Source: Akebia trifoliata (Eukaryota; Streptophyta; Magnoliopsida; Ranunculales; Lardizabalaceae). Taken from it: a stretch of 64,000 nucleotides of DNA. The DNA is taken from the NCBI GenBank assembly GCA_017979445.1, contig CM030714.1, positions 15,061,892-15,125,891 on the forward strand. The letters are read 5' to 3'. The notes beneath the pieces are model-generated. The model saw only the letters and a program-made list of their open reading frames with translations, did no database searches and had not been told where the DNA came from. Made by a program: the position numbers and the translations under genes. Shown here one piece after another: positions 19,807 to 31,440 of the stretch (its first letter is position 1; each line of letters opens with the position of its first letter).

Positions 19807-21057
19807 TGTGGTGCCCCGCCAAACACTAACACAAAGCCCCATGTCAGATCTCGAGGCACAAGGTGGCACCTCAAAATTGCGACATGGTCTCCTCTGCTTA
19901 TGTTAGCATTTCAAGGCGTTCAACCTGCATCTAATAGAAGACATACATAATCCTACATATATACATACAAAATATAATAGAAGCGGAAGCCTATATACAT
20001 CTAATAACGTACGATAAATCAGAGTGTAGAAGGAGAAATTTATATACGGGATTATACAAAAATTCTTCACTCTAACAAAGGTTTTAACGTTTATCACAAA
20101 TTTATTATACTCTTGGACGAATCGAGTATAACCCAAATACTCACCAGGTGACAGAATCTGGTTATCTATCTGACCCACTAAATAGTCCTCACTCGTTTTC
20201 TACACCTGTCTCACTAAGCTCCGGATCTGAAATTAAAAAAATGAAGAATGAAAGGATGAGTAACAATGGTTACCTAGTAGGGAAGCACACAATTTCTTCC
20301 AATAAACTTTCCTAACATGAACGAATAAACATATTGAATCATTTTAAAATATGTAAAGTTTTACAGAAGAATTACGATTAACTAGTACATATAGCCAGGG
20401 ATGAGCAACTAAATATTTTAAAACTCACATTACATCAATCAACAGTACCCACTATAACATTTTCTTTTTATACAAATCTAATTGACCAAATGGAAACATT
20501 AAACATGTATTTCATTTTATATAAAAAAATAAGGCAACAGATACATAATACACAATGGTGGAGTAGTAGAATTATAGAGTTGGGATTCACGACTGGATTG
20601 CTCTTAGTCGGGACATGATGCTTCATAATAAAGTATTAGTTCCTGATATTGTGACTTGTCGCTGTTTACCACACTTGTGGGACCATTTATCCAGCTTAGG
20701 CTGGCCGTTTGACGTGGTCGTAAATAATGGGTCTCTTTTCAATGTGTCAGAACGTTCGGTTACTATAGATTGTTAGTGATCACTGACTAATCATCTTCGT
20801 CTATGCCTATCAGGCGTGCATGTGATTCCCAAATATATAATTCATTCATATATGACCACGTTTACATTACAAGTTCATTGGTAAAGATAGAGAGGAATAA
20901 ACCTGGATTTTAGTTGTGACTCCACTCTCATACGCGTCCCATACCACGTATGAGCTTGGTGGTCCCTACCTTACATCCCAGGATAGTACACCACTCCGGA
21001 TGATATGACATACTATCCCTTTAAGCATTCACAGACTCTTTAACAGCTCACAAAATA

Positions 21058-21103
<46 letters not shown>

Positions 21104-22815
21104 TTATTTTCATTTGAAAACAAAAGAGAAATTAACAATACAAGGTTGAGAATGGATATCCAGTTTCCTACCATGCAATTGTAGCCACCTGACCTAAAAT
21201 AAATAACGGAAATAAAAAGTAAAAAGCATCTCACGTTAACAGAAAGTAAATAAACATGCAACCAGTAACCTTATCCCTAGATATCCATTCACCAACCTAC
21301 ACACAACACAACAATGTAAAATGCAGACATCACCCCTCGGGTGTGATTCTGACATTTTACCGTTTCATACCCTTTTTTTCTTTTTTCGATTTTTATAATT
21401 TTCAATCTCTCAAACAAAATATCTACTTTCTAATATTCATCAACTTAATATGAGTTCATTGAATACTAAATCATTTTTCCAATTATGAAATTCATTTTTA
21501 TCAATAACATTAAAAAAATAAAAAACTTATATCAAAACAGAGTCTGAACGATACATATGACCCAACTGACAAAAATAACCCGGTGAAATATCTTACCCGC
21601 GTATAATTTATTCTAAAATATAATTAAACATATCAAATATGCAAGTTCTGGCATGAATTTGAAACAACGATAAAAATTATATATTTTAAAAATATATATC
21701 AAATGTTTGATAAAATCCTAAATGCAATTTTCATAAATCTATGGTTATTGATAAAGATTGAGAGTCCTTACTATCTCTGTGTGAAAGGATTGAAGTGCGT
21801 GCACGAAAATCAAGACGATCGACACAAAAATAGAGGTGGATCAGATTTTGGGAAGGTTGAATTTTGAATTTGACCCAGTAGTTTCGAAGATCTCGATGTC
21901 GTCGTCCTTTCTCCCTTTTGCGACGGAGGATTGTTTAACCTCGAAACTGATGAAATCCGAGGTCAAAGTTTCGAAATTCCTGTATATGTATATGGCTGAT
22001 TTTTTTATTATATGGGGTGAAAAGGAAGAGGAATCGAGAAGAAGTTGAGTGGGTTTTCTAGATGTCGAAGCTGCGGACCTTTTTCCCTTCTACGGTGGAA
22101 GTCAACGGTGACCCGATCGCAGTGAATCTAAGGTAGAAAATTGAAAAAAGTAATTTTTTTAAAAAAACCATGGCTGGTTTTTGGACAACTTTGGAAGATG
22201 AATAGTGAAAAAATTTTAAAAATTTATTTATATAAATTTTTGGGACAAAATCGATATTTTACCTATTGTTTCTTTTGACGATTGCTTAACCGTTTGGACT
22301 CCAAAAGTGACGAATGAATACTCTATTTTGTCTAATTTTTTATTTTAGATCTAATGGTGTGGTTAATTTTTATAAATTATGTCTCTAACAAAAATTTACA
22401 TTTTTGGTCCGATGTGACCCTAAAATTGACGTCGTTTTCATTTTTGACTATAAGTTGACTTTCTGTTATCCAAAACTGACAAGTAAGTAGTTCATGTTTA
22501 ATAAATTTTTGTTATGAACCCAATGGTATAATCGAATCTTAACAATTCTTTCTCTAGAAAAGGTCATTATTTTAGCCTGATCCGACTCGATAATCGATGA
22601 TTTTACAACTTTTCTGTTTGGACTCGTATTTGAGCGTGCTTATAGGTTAAATTATGTTTTTTGATCATTTTGAATCCAATGGTGAGGTCAAATTCCATTA
22701 AAAATTATCAGAAACATCCTAAAATTTTATCCTAAGTCCCACTTTCAGAATTTTTCTTAAAATTTTAATATTTATTTTTTCCTCGAGATACGAATAAAAA
22801 ACTTGGGATTTTACA
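19807..22815 (-). repeat. 3' LTR of the chromovirus-like element
   Basis: 3,009 bp. In plus coordinates it opens TGTGGTGCCCCGCC and closes GGGATTTTACA, the reverse complement of a TGTAAAATCCC...GGCACCACA LTR. It aligns with the solo LTR at 9283-12284 throughout. A long AT microsatellite lies at 21063-21097, where the solo LTR has only a short TA run. Confidence 0.88.
21063..21097. repeat. (AT)n microsatellite
   Basis: About 17 AT units inside the LTR, expanded relative to the short TA run at the matching site of the solo LTR (about 10999-11010). It is likely to vary in length between individuals. Confidence 0.9.
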
Positions 22816-22829
22816 TTCTCTTCCCTAAA
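22816..22829 (-). other. Polypurine tract of the chromovirus-like element
   Basis: On the minus strand TTTAGGGAAGAGAA directly precedes the TG of the 3' LTR. It establishes that 19807-22815 is the 3' LTR and that the element runs on the minus strand. Confidence 0.7.
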
Positions 22830-24060
22830 TAAAAATTTTGTTATCGAAATTGAAATCATACCTTATCAAGCTTTGTTGTCATTCCACTAACACTACTTGT
22901 ATAATAAACAACACCTATTTTCGATTATCATCTATTCTTGGTTCCAAGTCAATCTCATTTATAACTCTTAACTTTATGTCGCCTATTTTTTATCAACCCA
23001 ATACATCCATCAATTAATCACTCCAATTTACATTATATCACTTCTCCGCCAATATCTATCATCAACAATCATTTTCCATCTTCTATATTTTTTATCTTTA
23101 CTTCTCGCACCAATTACACCCTCTATTATGTTTTACTCATACTTGCTATGAATATTACTCCTCAATGCATAGTCTTACCGTAAACACACCACTATTATTT
23201 ACACACAATTAATACTTCTTAACAAAATAATGCACATCATCCACAATTAATATATCCCTACTATAATACAAATATCTTCTACTACTAAATTCGTAAATTG
23301 CATTAAAATCTTCATTCCCAATACACTACTATCTTTATATTCAACATAATATTTCATTTTCTACTCTACCTTATCGTGCCTATTTCATCAACATTCTTTG
23401 CCCATATTACCTCAATAACTTTTTATCAATCATAGTCTCCCTATGATGTAGATAATTTCATCACTCGACCCATGTCAGTAGTTTCTAGCTTTAGCAAGTG
23501 TACAAAATCTCAGCAGAATTATATGATCTAGAGGAACCAGTACTGAATAGAATTCTATTTTCTAATATTATAATTTAAAAATCATACCTTCCAAAACTTC
23601 ATTGGAGACAGGTACTTTCTCCTAGGTCATAACCCTTGCTCGCATCTATGATAGAGGACACTCTCTTCTGATATATCCCACCTTATCACACGCGTAAAAT
23701 GTATACGATCTTGTTTTCATAGATCTTTGTGGAGTAAGCAGTTGGTAGATTGGGGTCAATAAGCTCTAAACATGCCTTATTGGTTCCTTTGGCCTTGTTG
23801 GCTCCTTTGGCCATGTTGGCATCATTGGAGCTCTAGCTACTCTATAACTCAGTGATGGGGAAACTCTACAACTTGGTAGGGGAGGAGTTTTATATTATGG
23901 ATATACTGATACGGGGGAGATTGGCATCGAATACCTTTACATCTTTGTTGGATCTGATCTGGGAGGAAAAGAAGTCTAAGGTCGATTAATTTGCCCCTTG
24001 GAGTTCTGTAACTCCATCTCCTCTCGCTTTACCCTCTAAGCTTGACTTATCGTATCTTTA
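22830..24060 (-). other. Internal region of the chromovirus-like element, no recognisable domain
   Basis: AT-rich sequence with many CATC/ATTA words and no usable frame on either strand. Its place between gag and the polypurine tract is where pol should be. Either pol is deleted and replaced, or it has decayed beyond recognition by eye. Confidence 0.4.
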
Positions 24061-24104
24061 TAATTGATAGTCTCAATCATCGACCTCCTAGCCCTTAGGT
24101 AGGG

Positions 24105-24500
24105 TTATAGTCCTCTAAAGATTCTACGGGCCTTCTGTAGATCTATCAAGATAAGCTCGGGTGCATATCGTGACAACCTAGTGAGCATCATACCATAGTC
24201 TGTAATCGATAGATTACCCTGCACTAATCTCAAATACTCATAGTGCTTGATTTCTCGAGTAGTCTCGGGTATAAATCTATCAACAAACATCTTCGAGAAG
24301 TCTACCCACTGAAACGATCCATCTCCCAATACATTCCTCTCAAAACGTTATTAATGACTGGTATCCTCGTCCAATTGGAATATAGTCACCGTCACCCATT
24401 GATCTCTCGGGCACTACATGGCACTCAAAATCTCTCAAGTCTTCAAAACCCACTTATTGACTTCAATCGGATCAGAAAAACTATCAAATCTTGGTGGACA
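24105..24500 (-). pseudogene. gag capsid remnant of the chromovirus-like element
   Basis: Minus-strand reading, with frame changes, gives DPIEVNKWVLKT, CPRDQWVTVTIFQLDEDTSH (about 24470-24340) and then VDFSKMFVDRFIPETTREIKHYEYLRLVQGNLSITDYGMMLTRLSRYAPELI (24310-24150). This is the retrotransposon gag fold of Ty3/gypsy chromoviruses (F..RF.P...R..K..E.....QG..SV.EY...F..L.RYAP). Stops interrupt the first half. Confidence 0.75.
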
Positions 24501-24787
24501 TAATCGTTGAAAATCTTACAACCATATCCCTGGATTTATCTGTCCTTTAGGTTGAAAATTTCTTTTATTCTTCAAAGGCACGACTTGTGGTAGTGGTCCA
24601 GTACTCCCTCATTTATTAGATTTTTCGGTGCACCTGAACCATTTATCGCTTCCAATTACTAATCTTGTCTGTTCGAGGTGGCACGAGTACGTTATCAACT
24701 TTATTAAAATCTGGTGACCTTATTGTTCTCTGAATTGATTTTTCTAGTATCTTTCTGAGTCACACATCCTTAATTAGTTGACTTCGA

Positions 24788-24842
24788 CCCGAACATTGAT
24801 CTCCTTTATGTCCCAATTTGCCACATTCGTAATATATCACAA
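24788..24842 (-). pseudogene. CCHC zinc-knuckle remnant
   Basis: The minus strand reads VIYYECGKLGHKGDQCSG, a C-x2-C-x4-H-x4-C knuckle whose first Cys is replaced by Tyr. It lies at higher coordinates than the capsid remnant, so it is upstream of capsid in the direction of transcription. In normal gag it follows capsid. Confidence 0.55.
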
Positions 24843-25102
24843 CTCTTTCTTTATACTGATTTAGTAGTATATCTTGTTGTTTCTTATAAAATTCTTTCAT
24901 CTATTGAGTTGGTATGTCTATAATATCACTTCTCACATATGGTTATTTTTCCTATGAATTTGCTAGTTTCGTAATTGTTTGTCTCTTATTAGATACTAAT
25001 TGCCTTCCTTCCATTTGACTTTGAGATGGTAGTGGTTGTATTATTCATATTTCCTCTCTTAACTTGACATTAGACTTAGCCATGTGTCTTATGAATGCCA
25101 TT

Positions 25103-25371
25103 CTTTCTCTATAAAAAAGTCATTATTTTAGCCTGATCTGACTCGGTAATCGAGGATTTTGTAACTTTTCTATTAGGACTAGCATTTGAGCTTGCTTACA
25201 GGCTGAAGTATGCTTTTCAATCATTTTGAATCTAATGGTGAGGTCAAATTCCATTAAAAATGATCAGAAACATCCTAAAATTTTATCCTAAGTCCCACTT
25301 TTAGAATTTTTCTCAAATTTCCATATTTATTTTTTTCCTCGAGATACAAATAAAAAATTTGGGGTTTTACA
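25103..25371 (-). repeat. Truncated 5' LTR of the chromovirus-like element
   Basis: 269 bp that match 22545-22815 closely (shared TCATTATTTTAGCCTGATC, AATGGTGAGGTCAAATTCC, CATCCTAAAATTTTATCC), ending GGGGTTTTACA. On the minus strand this is only the first tenth of the LTR. The rest of the LTR, the primer site and the start of gag are gone. Confidence 0.82.
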
Positions 25372-25765
25372 TCGTCGTTATTTGATATGTGGCCCTAGTA
25401 TTCTTCAAACCAAAATGCATGACCTTGTAATAGAAAGTCCCTTATTGTGTGATGAACGATGTCTTTTGCATATCTCAAGTATCCATCTTTATCTATTGTA
25501 CCCTGAAAATTCATCCATGAATGATAATAGAACATGTCTTGTTGTGTTATCTACTAAGGCATCTATGTGCAATAGAAGAAAATTATCTTTCAGACTTGGT
25601 TTGTTTAGGTCCTTAAAGTTCACACATTCTAATTTTTCCATTATTTTAAGGAATCGAGACTACATTAGTGATCCATTCATGATATTCTTAACACTTTGAG
25701 AAATACAACGTTAATCTATTTCATAACTTCTTCCTTGATTTGATAGTCCATTTTGGCTTCATACT
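25372..25765 (-). pseudogene. H1 reverse transcriptase, N-terminal and palm segment
   Basis: On the minus strand, in shifting frames: ECVNFKDLNKPSLKDNF, LHIDALVDNTTRHVLLSFMDEFSGYN and MHFGLKNTRATYQ. These are RT motifs (..DFRDLNKA.PKD.FPLP.ID.LVD., S..DG.SGYNQ, MPFGLKNA.ATYQ). It continues across the insertion at 19807-25371 into the YVDDM part and across 25766-29611 into the linker. It has several stops. Confidence 0.82.
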
Positions 25766-26930
25766 AGATGAGTGTCTCAAAACACTGAATTATACATACA
25801 TTTTTTTGACATTTATCTTGATTTTATCTCTATTTTTCTATATTAAGGTAATAATCATGATAAGCCTTGAAATATCATGTTGCATGTTGATTAGGCTTAA
25901 TTATACATAAATAAATTCATTTACTAGATAAATCTAATTATGTGTATTTCTTGTGTAGAAAATCAACATTTTAGAATCAAAATCTCAAAGCAAAAGCATT
26001 TGGACTCACTTTGGGATGTCCTAATCCTTAACTCATGTTCTCCTCTTTTATCTTTTTGTGTAAAGAAAAGTGGAGGCTACTTTTGGACTCTTCTGCACAT
26101 ATTTTTCTCTATAAATAGAGCTTCAATCTCTAGAAAAAGGCTCTCTCTTGGTTCTCTCATCTAAGACACCTTTAATCTAAAGCTCTTAGTCTCTTCTCTT
26201 ATATTTTTGTATTTTTATTTTTTAGTTATTTTCTTTTTGGTTGAATAGTCTTATAAGAAATAGAAGAAGAAGAATTTGTAAATTTCTCATTGAAATGAAG
26301 AAAAGTTCTTTCATTTCTTATTTTCCCTCTCTTGCAATGACATTAGGCTAAGCTCGCCTCAATTGGAGAGTGAAAAAGCCTAGAGCAAGTTCTTGTGTTG
26401 TTTCTAGTTCCATGCCTTTCTTTTATCTAAAATGCTCATGAGTTTTCTTTAAGATTTCTTGCACTTTTTATTCTTAATATAGATACTTTATGTTTAGATT
26501 CGATCAAGATAAAGTATGCTTAAACTAGATAATTGGTAGTAGGAAGTTCAAGGAATTCTACTTTGTTTATGTTTCCTCATTTGATTTCATTTGCTAAACT
26601 TTGTAATCTAAGGAGCTAACACCAAGCCCTTACGATTGAATTATAAAAATGCTAGAGACTATGAATTGCTCATCAATATGTTCTAAGTAGATCCACCTCC
26701 ATAAGTTTACTTGCTTTTAATTTCATTTATTCTGGTTAATTTTCTAGTTAAATCTTCTTGATAAGTACAAAAATATAAAGAAAAATAGTTTTAATTCCTT
26801 TTGGTTAATTCGAATTTTATCATCTTAGCTTAACTTTATTTCCTCTTTCTCTTGGGTTCGTTCCCCAACAAGTAAGGTAAAAGTAAGATTAATATTAACT
26901 TCGGTGGAAAGAACAATGATAGTCCCACCA
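25766..26930 (+). repeat. 5' LTR of the coding-free Athila-type element
   Basis: 1,165 bp. The first base is A where the family has T (AGATGAGTGTC against TGATGAATGTC), and it ends TCCCACCA. CTATAAATAGAG at about 26109-26120 is a likely TATA box, shared with the other copies. It is homologous to 28422-29611, 47379-48559 (reverse) and 56169-57363 (reverse). Confidence 0.9.
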
Positions 26931-26936
26931 GAATTT

Positions 26937-26954
26937 TGGCGCCGTTGCCGGGGA
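26937..26954 (+). other. Primer-binding site (Athila type)
   Basis: TGGCGCCGTTGCCGGGGA lies six bases after the LTR. This is the characteristic Athila primer site, usually assigned to tRNA-Asp. It is essentially unchanged from the family form, which supports that this element could be reverse-transcribed by proteins from a relative. Confidence 0.9.
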
Positions 26955-28421
26955 AAGGGAAAGGTAGTAGTGGTAAGTTTTGATTTAAAATTCAGTTCTT
27001 TCACTTTTATTTATTTATTTTCTTTTGGTTTCTTTCTGTAAGTTCAAGTATTCTTGAGGGTTTAAGAGCGAAGAAAGAAGAAAAAAAAATTGAAAACAAA
27101 AAGTCATTCCCATATTTTTTCCCCAGACAACAAAACTTAAACTGACTGTAACGTTCTGCTTCGATCTCTGATTAACTATTATAATATATCGATTTGAGGT
27201 AGAACGAAATTTTCTATAAAATAGGACAAAATCAGTAAGATTTTGATAAGTCAGCATCTGTTTTTGAAACCATTTACTATCATTTCTTCTTATTTAGTTT
27301 CATGTTTCACTCTAGTTTAGTTTCATGTTTTCAGAAAAAAAATTGAAAAAATAAAATAAAATAAAAAATATTTAACACTTTTGAAATATTTTCTTCAAAA
27401 TCTTTGTAGGTACTTTTTACATATGAATTTCAAATATCAGGTTCATGTCCTAACTTTTGATCATAAGTTTTTTTTGGTTATTCCTCATTAAGAAAATCAT
27501 GAAAAAATTACTTTGAAAAATTCACTTTTGATTGATTACTTGGAAAAATAAGATTTTATAGAACACGAGTTGATCCTCTTTTTTGTCTAGAATGTTAGGG
27601 GAAGCCTAGTCTAGTGAACTATGAATTCTCCTTTGGTTGGTTGGTTAGAAGAAAAATAGAACTGGGGTTAATATGACTTGGACAACAACCATAGGATAAG
27701 ACTGGGTACCTTGAAAAGGGCTACCTACTTTTTGTAAAAAGAACACTAGAAATGGTGAAGTATGAAAAAGTTGAGAAAATAAAAAATAGAAAGATGTGAA
27801 AATCACCAAAGTAAAGCAAAAATGTTAGAATTAAAAAAATACAAAAATGAAAAGAGTCCAATGAGACCAATTAGTTCAGTAGGGCGAAAGTTGTCAATGG
27901 TAAAAACGTGATTAAACTGAAATATCATAGATAAAGTTTCTTAGAGGTATTAAAGTGAATATCCATACCTCTCACAATCCCAGACAGAATGCTTAATTTT
28001 GAGTTAGAACTTAGGTAAAATCGATTATTCTTAACAATTAAGAGGTAAAATCTTGTTCTTAAAAAAGATATTACTTTTAAAAGAAAAAAATCAGAAAATC
28101 GTATAAGCACTCAAGTTATTTTTGAAACTTTCTAAAATAAGGAATAAAAACTTAAAACTTTGTTCAAACGTAAATGACCTTTGGTTGATTTGTGAAATAT
28201 CATTATGTTCGCTTTACATACTTTGATTTTGATTTTGATATTTCTGTAAAGTATTAGAATTTTGTGGGTATATTTTCTGCAAACCCTCACGAGTCAAACT
28301 CATCCACTAGGGGTAACCTAACGGTTTCAAGGGCTTGCTGCATTCGTTAAATGCAGTCGAGGTGCTTGCGAAAGTGATATTTTTATTTTATAGGGACTAG
28401 AAAAAGGCAAGTTTGTGGGTG
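26955..28421 (+). other. Internal region of the coding-free Athila-type element
   Basis: About 1.47 kb of AT-rich sequence without gag or pol motifs. From about 27540 to 28421 it matches, in reverse complement, 57364-58260 (and more loosely 48560-49450), i.e. the 3' untranslated part of Athila. It retains the GACTAGAAAAAGGCAAGTTTG purine tract at about 28396-28416 just before the 3' LTR. Frames on the minus strand (for example 27015-27257) have no family features. Confidence 0.65.
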
Positions 28422-29611
28422 TGATGAATGTCTTGAAACACTGAATTATATGCAAGTTTTCCAGACATTTATCTTGATTTTTGTTTCTATTTCTCCGTAT
28501 TAAGGTAATAATCATGATAAGCCTCGAAACATCATGTTGTATGTTAATTAGGCTTAATTATACATTATTAAATTCATTTACTAGATAAATCTAATTACGT
28601 GTGTTTCTTGTGTAGAAAATCAACATTTTGGAATCAAAATCTCAAAGCAAAAGCATTTTGGCTTACTTTGGAATGTCCTAATCCTTAACTTATGTTCTTC
28701 TTTTTTATCTTTTTGTGCAAAAAAAAATGTAGGCTACTTTTGGACTCTTCTACACATATTTTCTCTATAAATAGAGTCTTAATCTCTAGAGAAAGACTTC
28801 CTCTTAGTTTTCTCATCCAAGACTTCTTTAATCTAAGGTTCTTAGCATATTCTCTTATATTTTTGTATTTTTATCTTCTAATTATTTTTTTATAGCTAAA
28901 TACTCTTATAAAAAGTAGAAGAAGAACAATTTGTAAGTTTCTCCATGAAATGAAGAAAAGTTTTTTCATCTCTTACTATCCATCTCTTGTAATGACATTA
29001 GGCTAAGCTCCCCTCCATTGGAGAGTGGAAAAGCCTAGAGTAAGTTCTTGTGTTGTTTCTAGTTCCATGCCTTTCTTTTATCTAAAATGTTCATGAGTTT
29101 TCTTAAAGATTTCTTGCACCTTTTATTCTTAATATAGATACTTTATGTTTATTTTAGATCAAGATAAAGTATGCTTAAACTAGATAATTGGTAGTAAGAA
29201 GTTCAAGGAATTCTATTTTATTTATATTTTCTCATTTGATTTCATTTGCTAAACTTTCCGATCTAAGGAGCTAACACCAAGCCCTTACGATTGAGTTATA
29301 AAAATGCTAGAGACTATGAATTGTTCATTAACATGATCTAGGTAGATCCACCTCCAATGTTGCTTTAATTTCATAAGTTTACTTGCTTTTAACTTCATTT
29401 ACTTTGGTTAATTTTTTAGTTAAATCTTCTTGTTAAGTTCAAAAATACAAAGAAAAATAGTTTTAATTCCTTTTGGTTAATTCAAATTTTATCCTCTTAG
29501 CTTAACTCTACTTCCCCTTTCTCTTGGGTTCGATCCCCTACTTGTCCCACGAGTAAGGTAAAAGTAAGATTAATATTAACTCCGGTAGGAAGAACAACAA
29601 TAGTCCCACCA
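28422..29611 (+). repeat. 3' LTR of the coding-free Athila-type element
   Basis: 1,190 bp, TGATGAATGTC...TCCCACCA. It closely matches 25766-26930, with small indels and scattered substitutions, including the TATA-like CTATAAATAGAGTC near 28763. Confidence 0.9.
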
Positions 29612-29616
29612 GTACT

Positions 29617-30000
29617 TCTAAGCTTTTGTTTAATCGAATAAGTCTTTAGGTGAAGCAGAATTTAATTTTGAATAATATCTATGCTTACCCTAGGCATATC
29701 CTTATAAGACCAAGCGAATACTTCCTTATATTTCTAAGTAAATTCACTATCTCATTATGTTTCTCGAAAGATAAGATAGATCCAATCCCAACTTCTTGAG
29801 AATTTTTTTTTGTTTTGAGATTGATTACCTATGTTTCCTCTATTAGTGGTTGAGCCTGACATTCATTTTTTTATTCAAGTAACTTGATTAATTTGAGGAA
29901 AGGTTCCTTGTCAGAAGATTTTCCTCGACTTTACTTTTTATACTATTTATGTCCGTGGCAAAGCTGTTACGATCTTGTGAATCTTTGTGAGTTCAGATTT
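29617..30000 (-). pseudogene. H1 linker before reverse transcriptase
   Basis: The minus strand reads EVGIGSILSFEKHNEIVNLLRN, then in the next frame WSYKDMPRVSIDII and SIKQKLRS. It matches the TAT segment (..VKIGT.L....K..LI.LL.EY.DVFAWSY.DMPGL....V.H.L......PVKQKLRR). It joins MKPKW at 25760 once the Athila-type element is removed. Frameshifts are present. Confidence 0.75.
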
Positions 30001-31440
30001 TGAGGCCATTCTTGACCATTGACTCGGTATTGACATTCGTTCTATCCAACCTGACTCATGACCCCAATTAGGTGGTGGAGGCTTAAGTTTAGGCGTAATG
30101 ATAACCTGAAACCCCGATCAAAGATAAATTATTGGTTGTGACCCCAAGAAAGGTTCTTCTTGATATTATTATTAAATTAACCCCTTTGATTCATAGTCAT
30201 TTATTAATAGGACATATTGGTTAAAAGTTATTTGATGAAGTGATTTGTTAACAGTTTGAAATCATTTTGAAAGATTTTGAACCATGATAAAGGATTGTAC
30301 TAATTAAGTGAACTTTTATTAACTTTTGAAACAACTTGGCTTAAAAAAAAGATGACGGGACTTGGAAATGTTCAACTTACTCTAACTCAAACATAAAGGA
30401 AATGAGGAGACTCTCCTCTTATTACAAAGAAAATACTGACTTGATCTAGGACTCCTATTGACTTTTAGTTCATGCATGTTTTGAATTCTCTTTTTTTCTT
30501 TTTCTTAAGTGTTGGTTTGACTTCCAATTCTACGGTCACCCGATGATCCCATGCAACAGCTATACACTTCATCAACTGAGTAGTCAATCCTCTGATAAGG
30601 TGTCTATGTTTAGGATGAACAAGAATCTATAAGGAGAGTCCTATTTAACTTGCAATCATACTCAGATAGTAAAATGACATATTCAATAGATTCATAAGTG
30701 TTACATGATTGTATCCTTCCAATGTATGGGTAATGCCTTCATCTATTCTTAAATTTATTTTCTCCTAACTAATGTCTCATCCAGTCAAACCGGTGAGCTA
30801 GTTACTTTAGTCATCTATGGATGCGAAATCGACTAGTATGTCTATGTTTGGGAATCTATTCCACTTAGTTTCTTTAATTTGAGGAAATTTTGCACTACAA
30901 AATTAGATGCATAACCATATGTAAAGCAAATATGAACTCCATTTGAATCCTTCCCCTTCCTGCCTATTCAGGCTAAATAATCCCTCGAAATTCTTGACGA
31001 GTATTGTGAGAACTGGATTAGCCTTATTTCGAAGTTGTTCGACTACATCTAAAAAGAAACCCGGTCAGTGATGTTTGATCTTAAACGAGACCATGAAATA
31101 TATTGATAATGGCCCCAAACATAACGTAAAATCGTGAGCTTTCCTTTGAGGTTTTGAAGCAAGTTCTTTGGGGTTTTTACGCTTGGGAGTCCGATATTCT
31201 TCTAGAAGTCTTCGCACATTCAATAATCTATGATTTGTGATCCTTCTTACTTTCTTTATCTTGATTTTTATTTTTTTTTCAAGTTTCTTCATGAACTTAG
31301 GTTGTAGTAGTGATTTGATCATTGACCCTAATGTGTTTATCCCCATAAGATTGTAGAAATCTTCATGAGTTGGGCAAAGCATGACTGACCTAAAGCAATC
31401 ACATGATAGTTTGGGTCTCAAAAGGTAGCTGCATCACATA
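30001..31440 (-). pseudogene. H1 region expected to hold protease; not clearly recognisable
   Basis: Fragmentary minus-strand frames. One (about 30590-30480) reads LMKCIAVAWDHRVTVELEVKPTLKKKKKREF, and another (31421-31065) is open for 118 residues with basic KKLEKKIKIKIKK stretches. By position this should be the gag C-terminus and protease of H1. I cannot see a clear D(T/S)G active site or a capsid motif, so the assignment is by context only. Confidence 0.35.

Larger units (their letters stand above)
19807..25371 (-). mobile_element. Chromovirus-like Ty3/gypsy element with truncated 5' LTR
   Basis: On the minus strand: a truncated 5' LTR (25371-25103), an internal region with a gag remnant, a purine tract at 22829-22816, and a full 3' LTR (22815-19807). 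The flanks are TCGCC (19802-19806) and TCGTC (25372-25376), a 5-bp duplication with one mismatch. About 2.7 kb of the 5' LTR and the primer-binding site are missing, so it cannot move. It sits in H1's reverse transcriptase. The solo LTR at 9283-12284 is the same family. Confidence 0.82.
25766..29611 (+). mobile_element. Coding-free Athila-type element (non-autonomous)
   Basis: 3,846 bp with two LTRs (25766-26930 and 28422-29611), an Athila-type primer-binding site, a short 1.5-kb internal region and a purine tract. The flanks are ATACT (25761-25765) and GTACT (29612-29616), a duplication with one mismatch. No gag or pol is present, so it relied on a full Athila such as the one at 47379-56168, whose LTR and 3' internal region it shares. 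It sits between KQKLRS and MKPKW of H1's reverse transcriptase. Confidence 0.9.
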
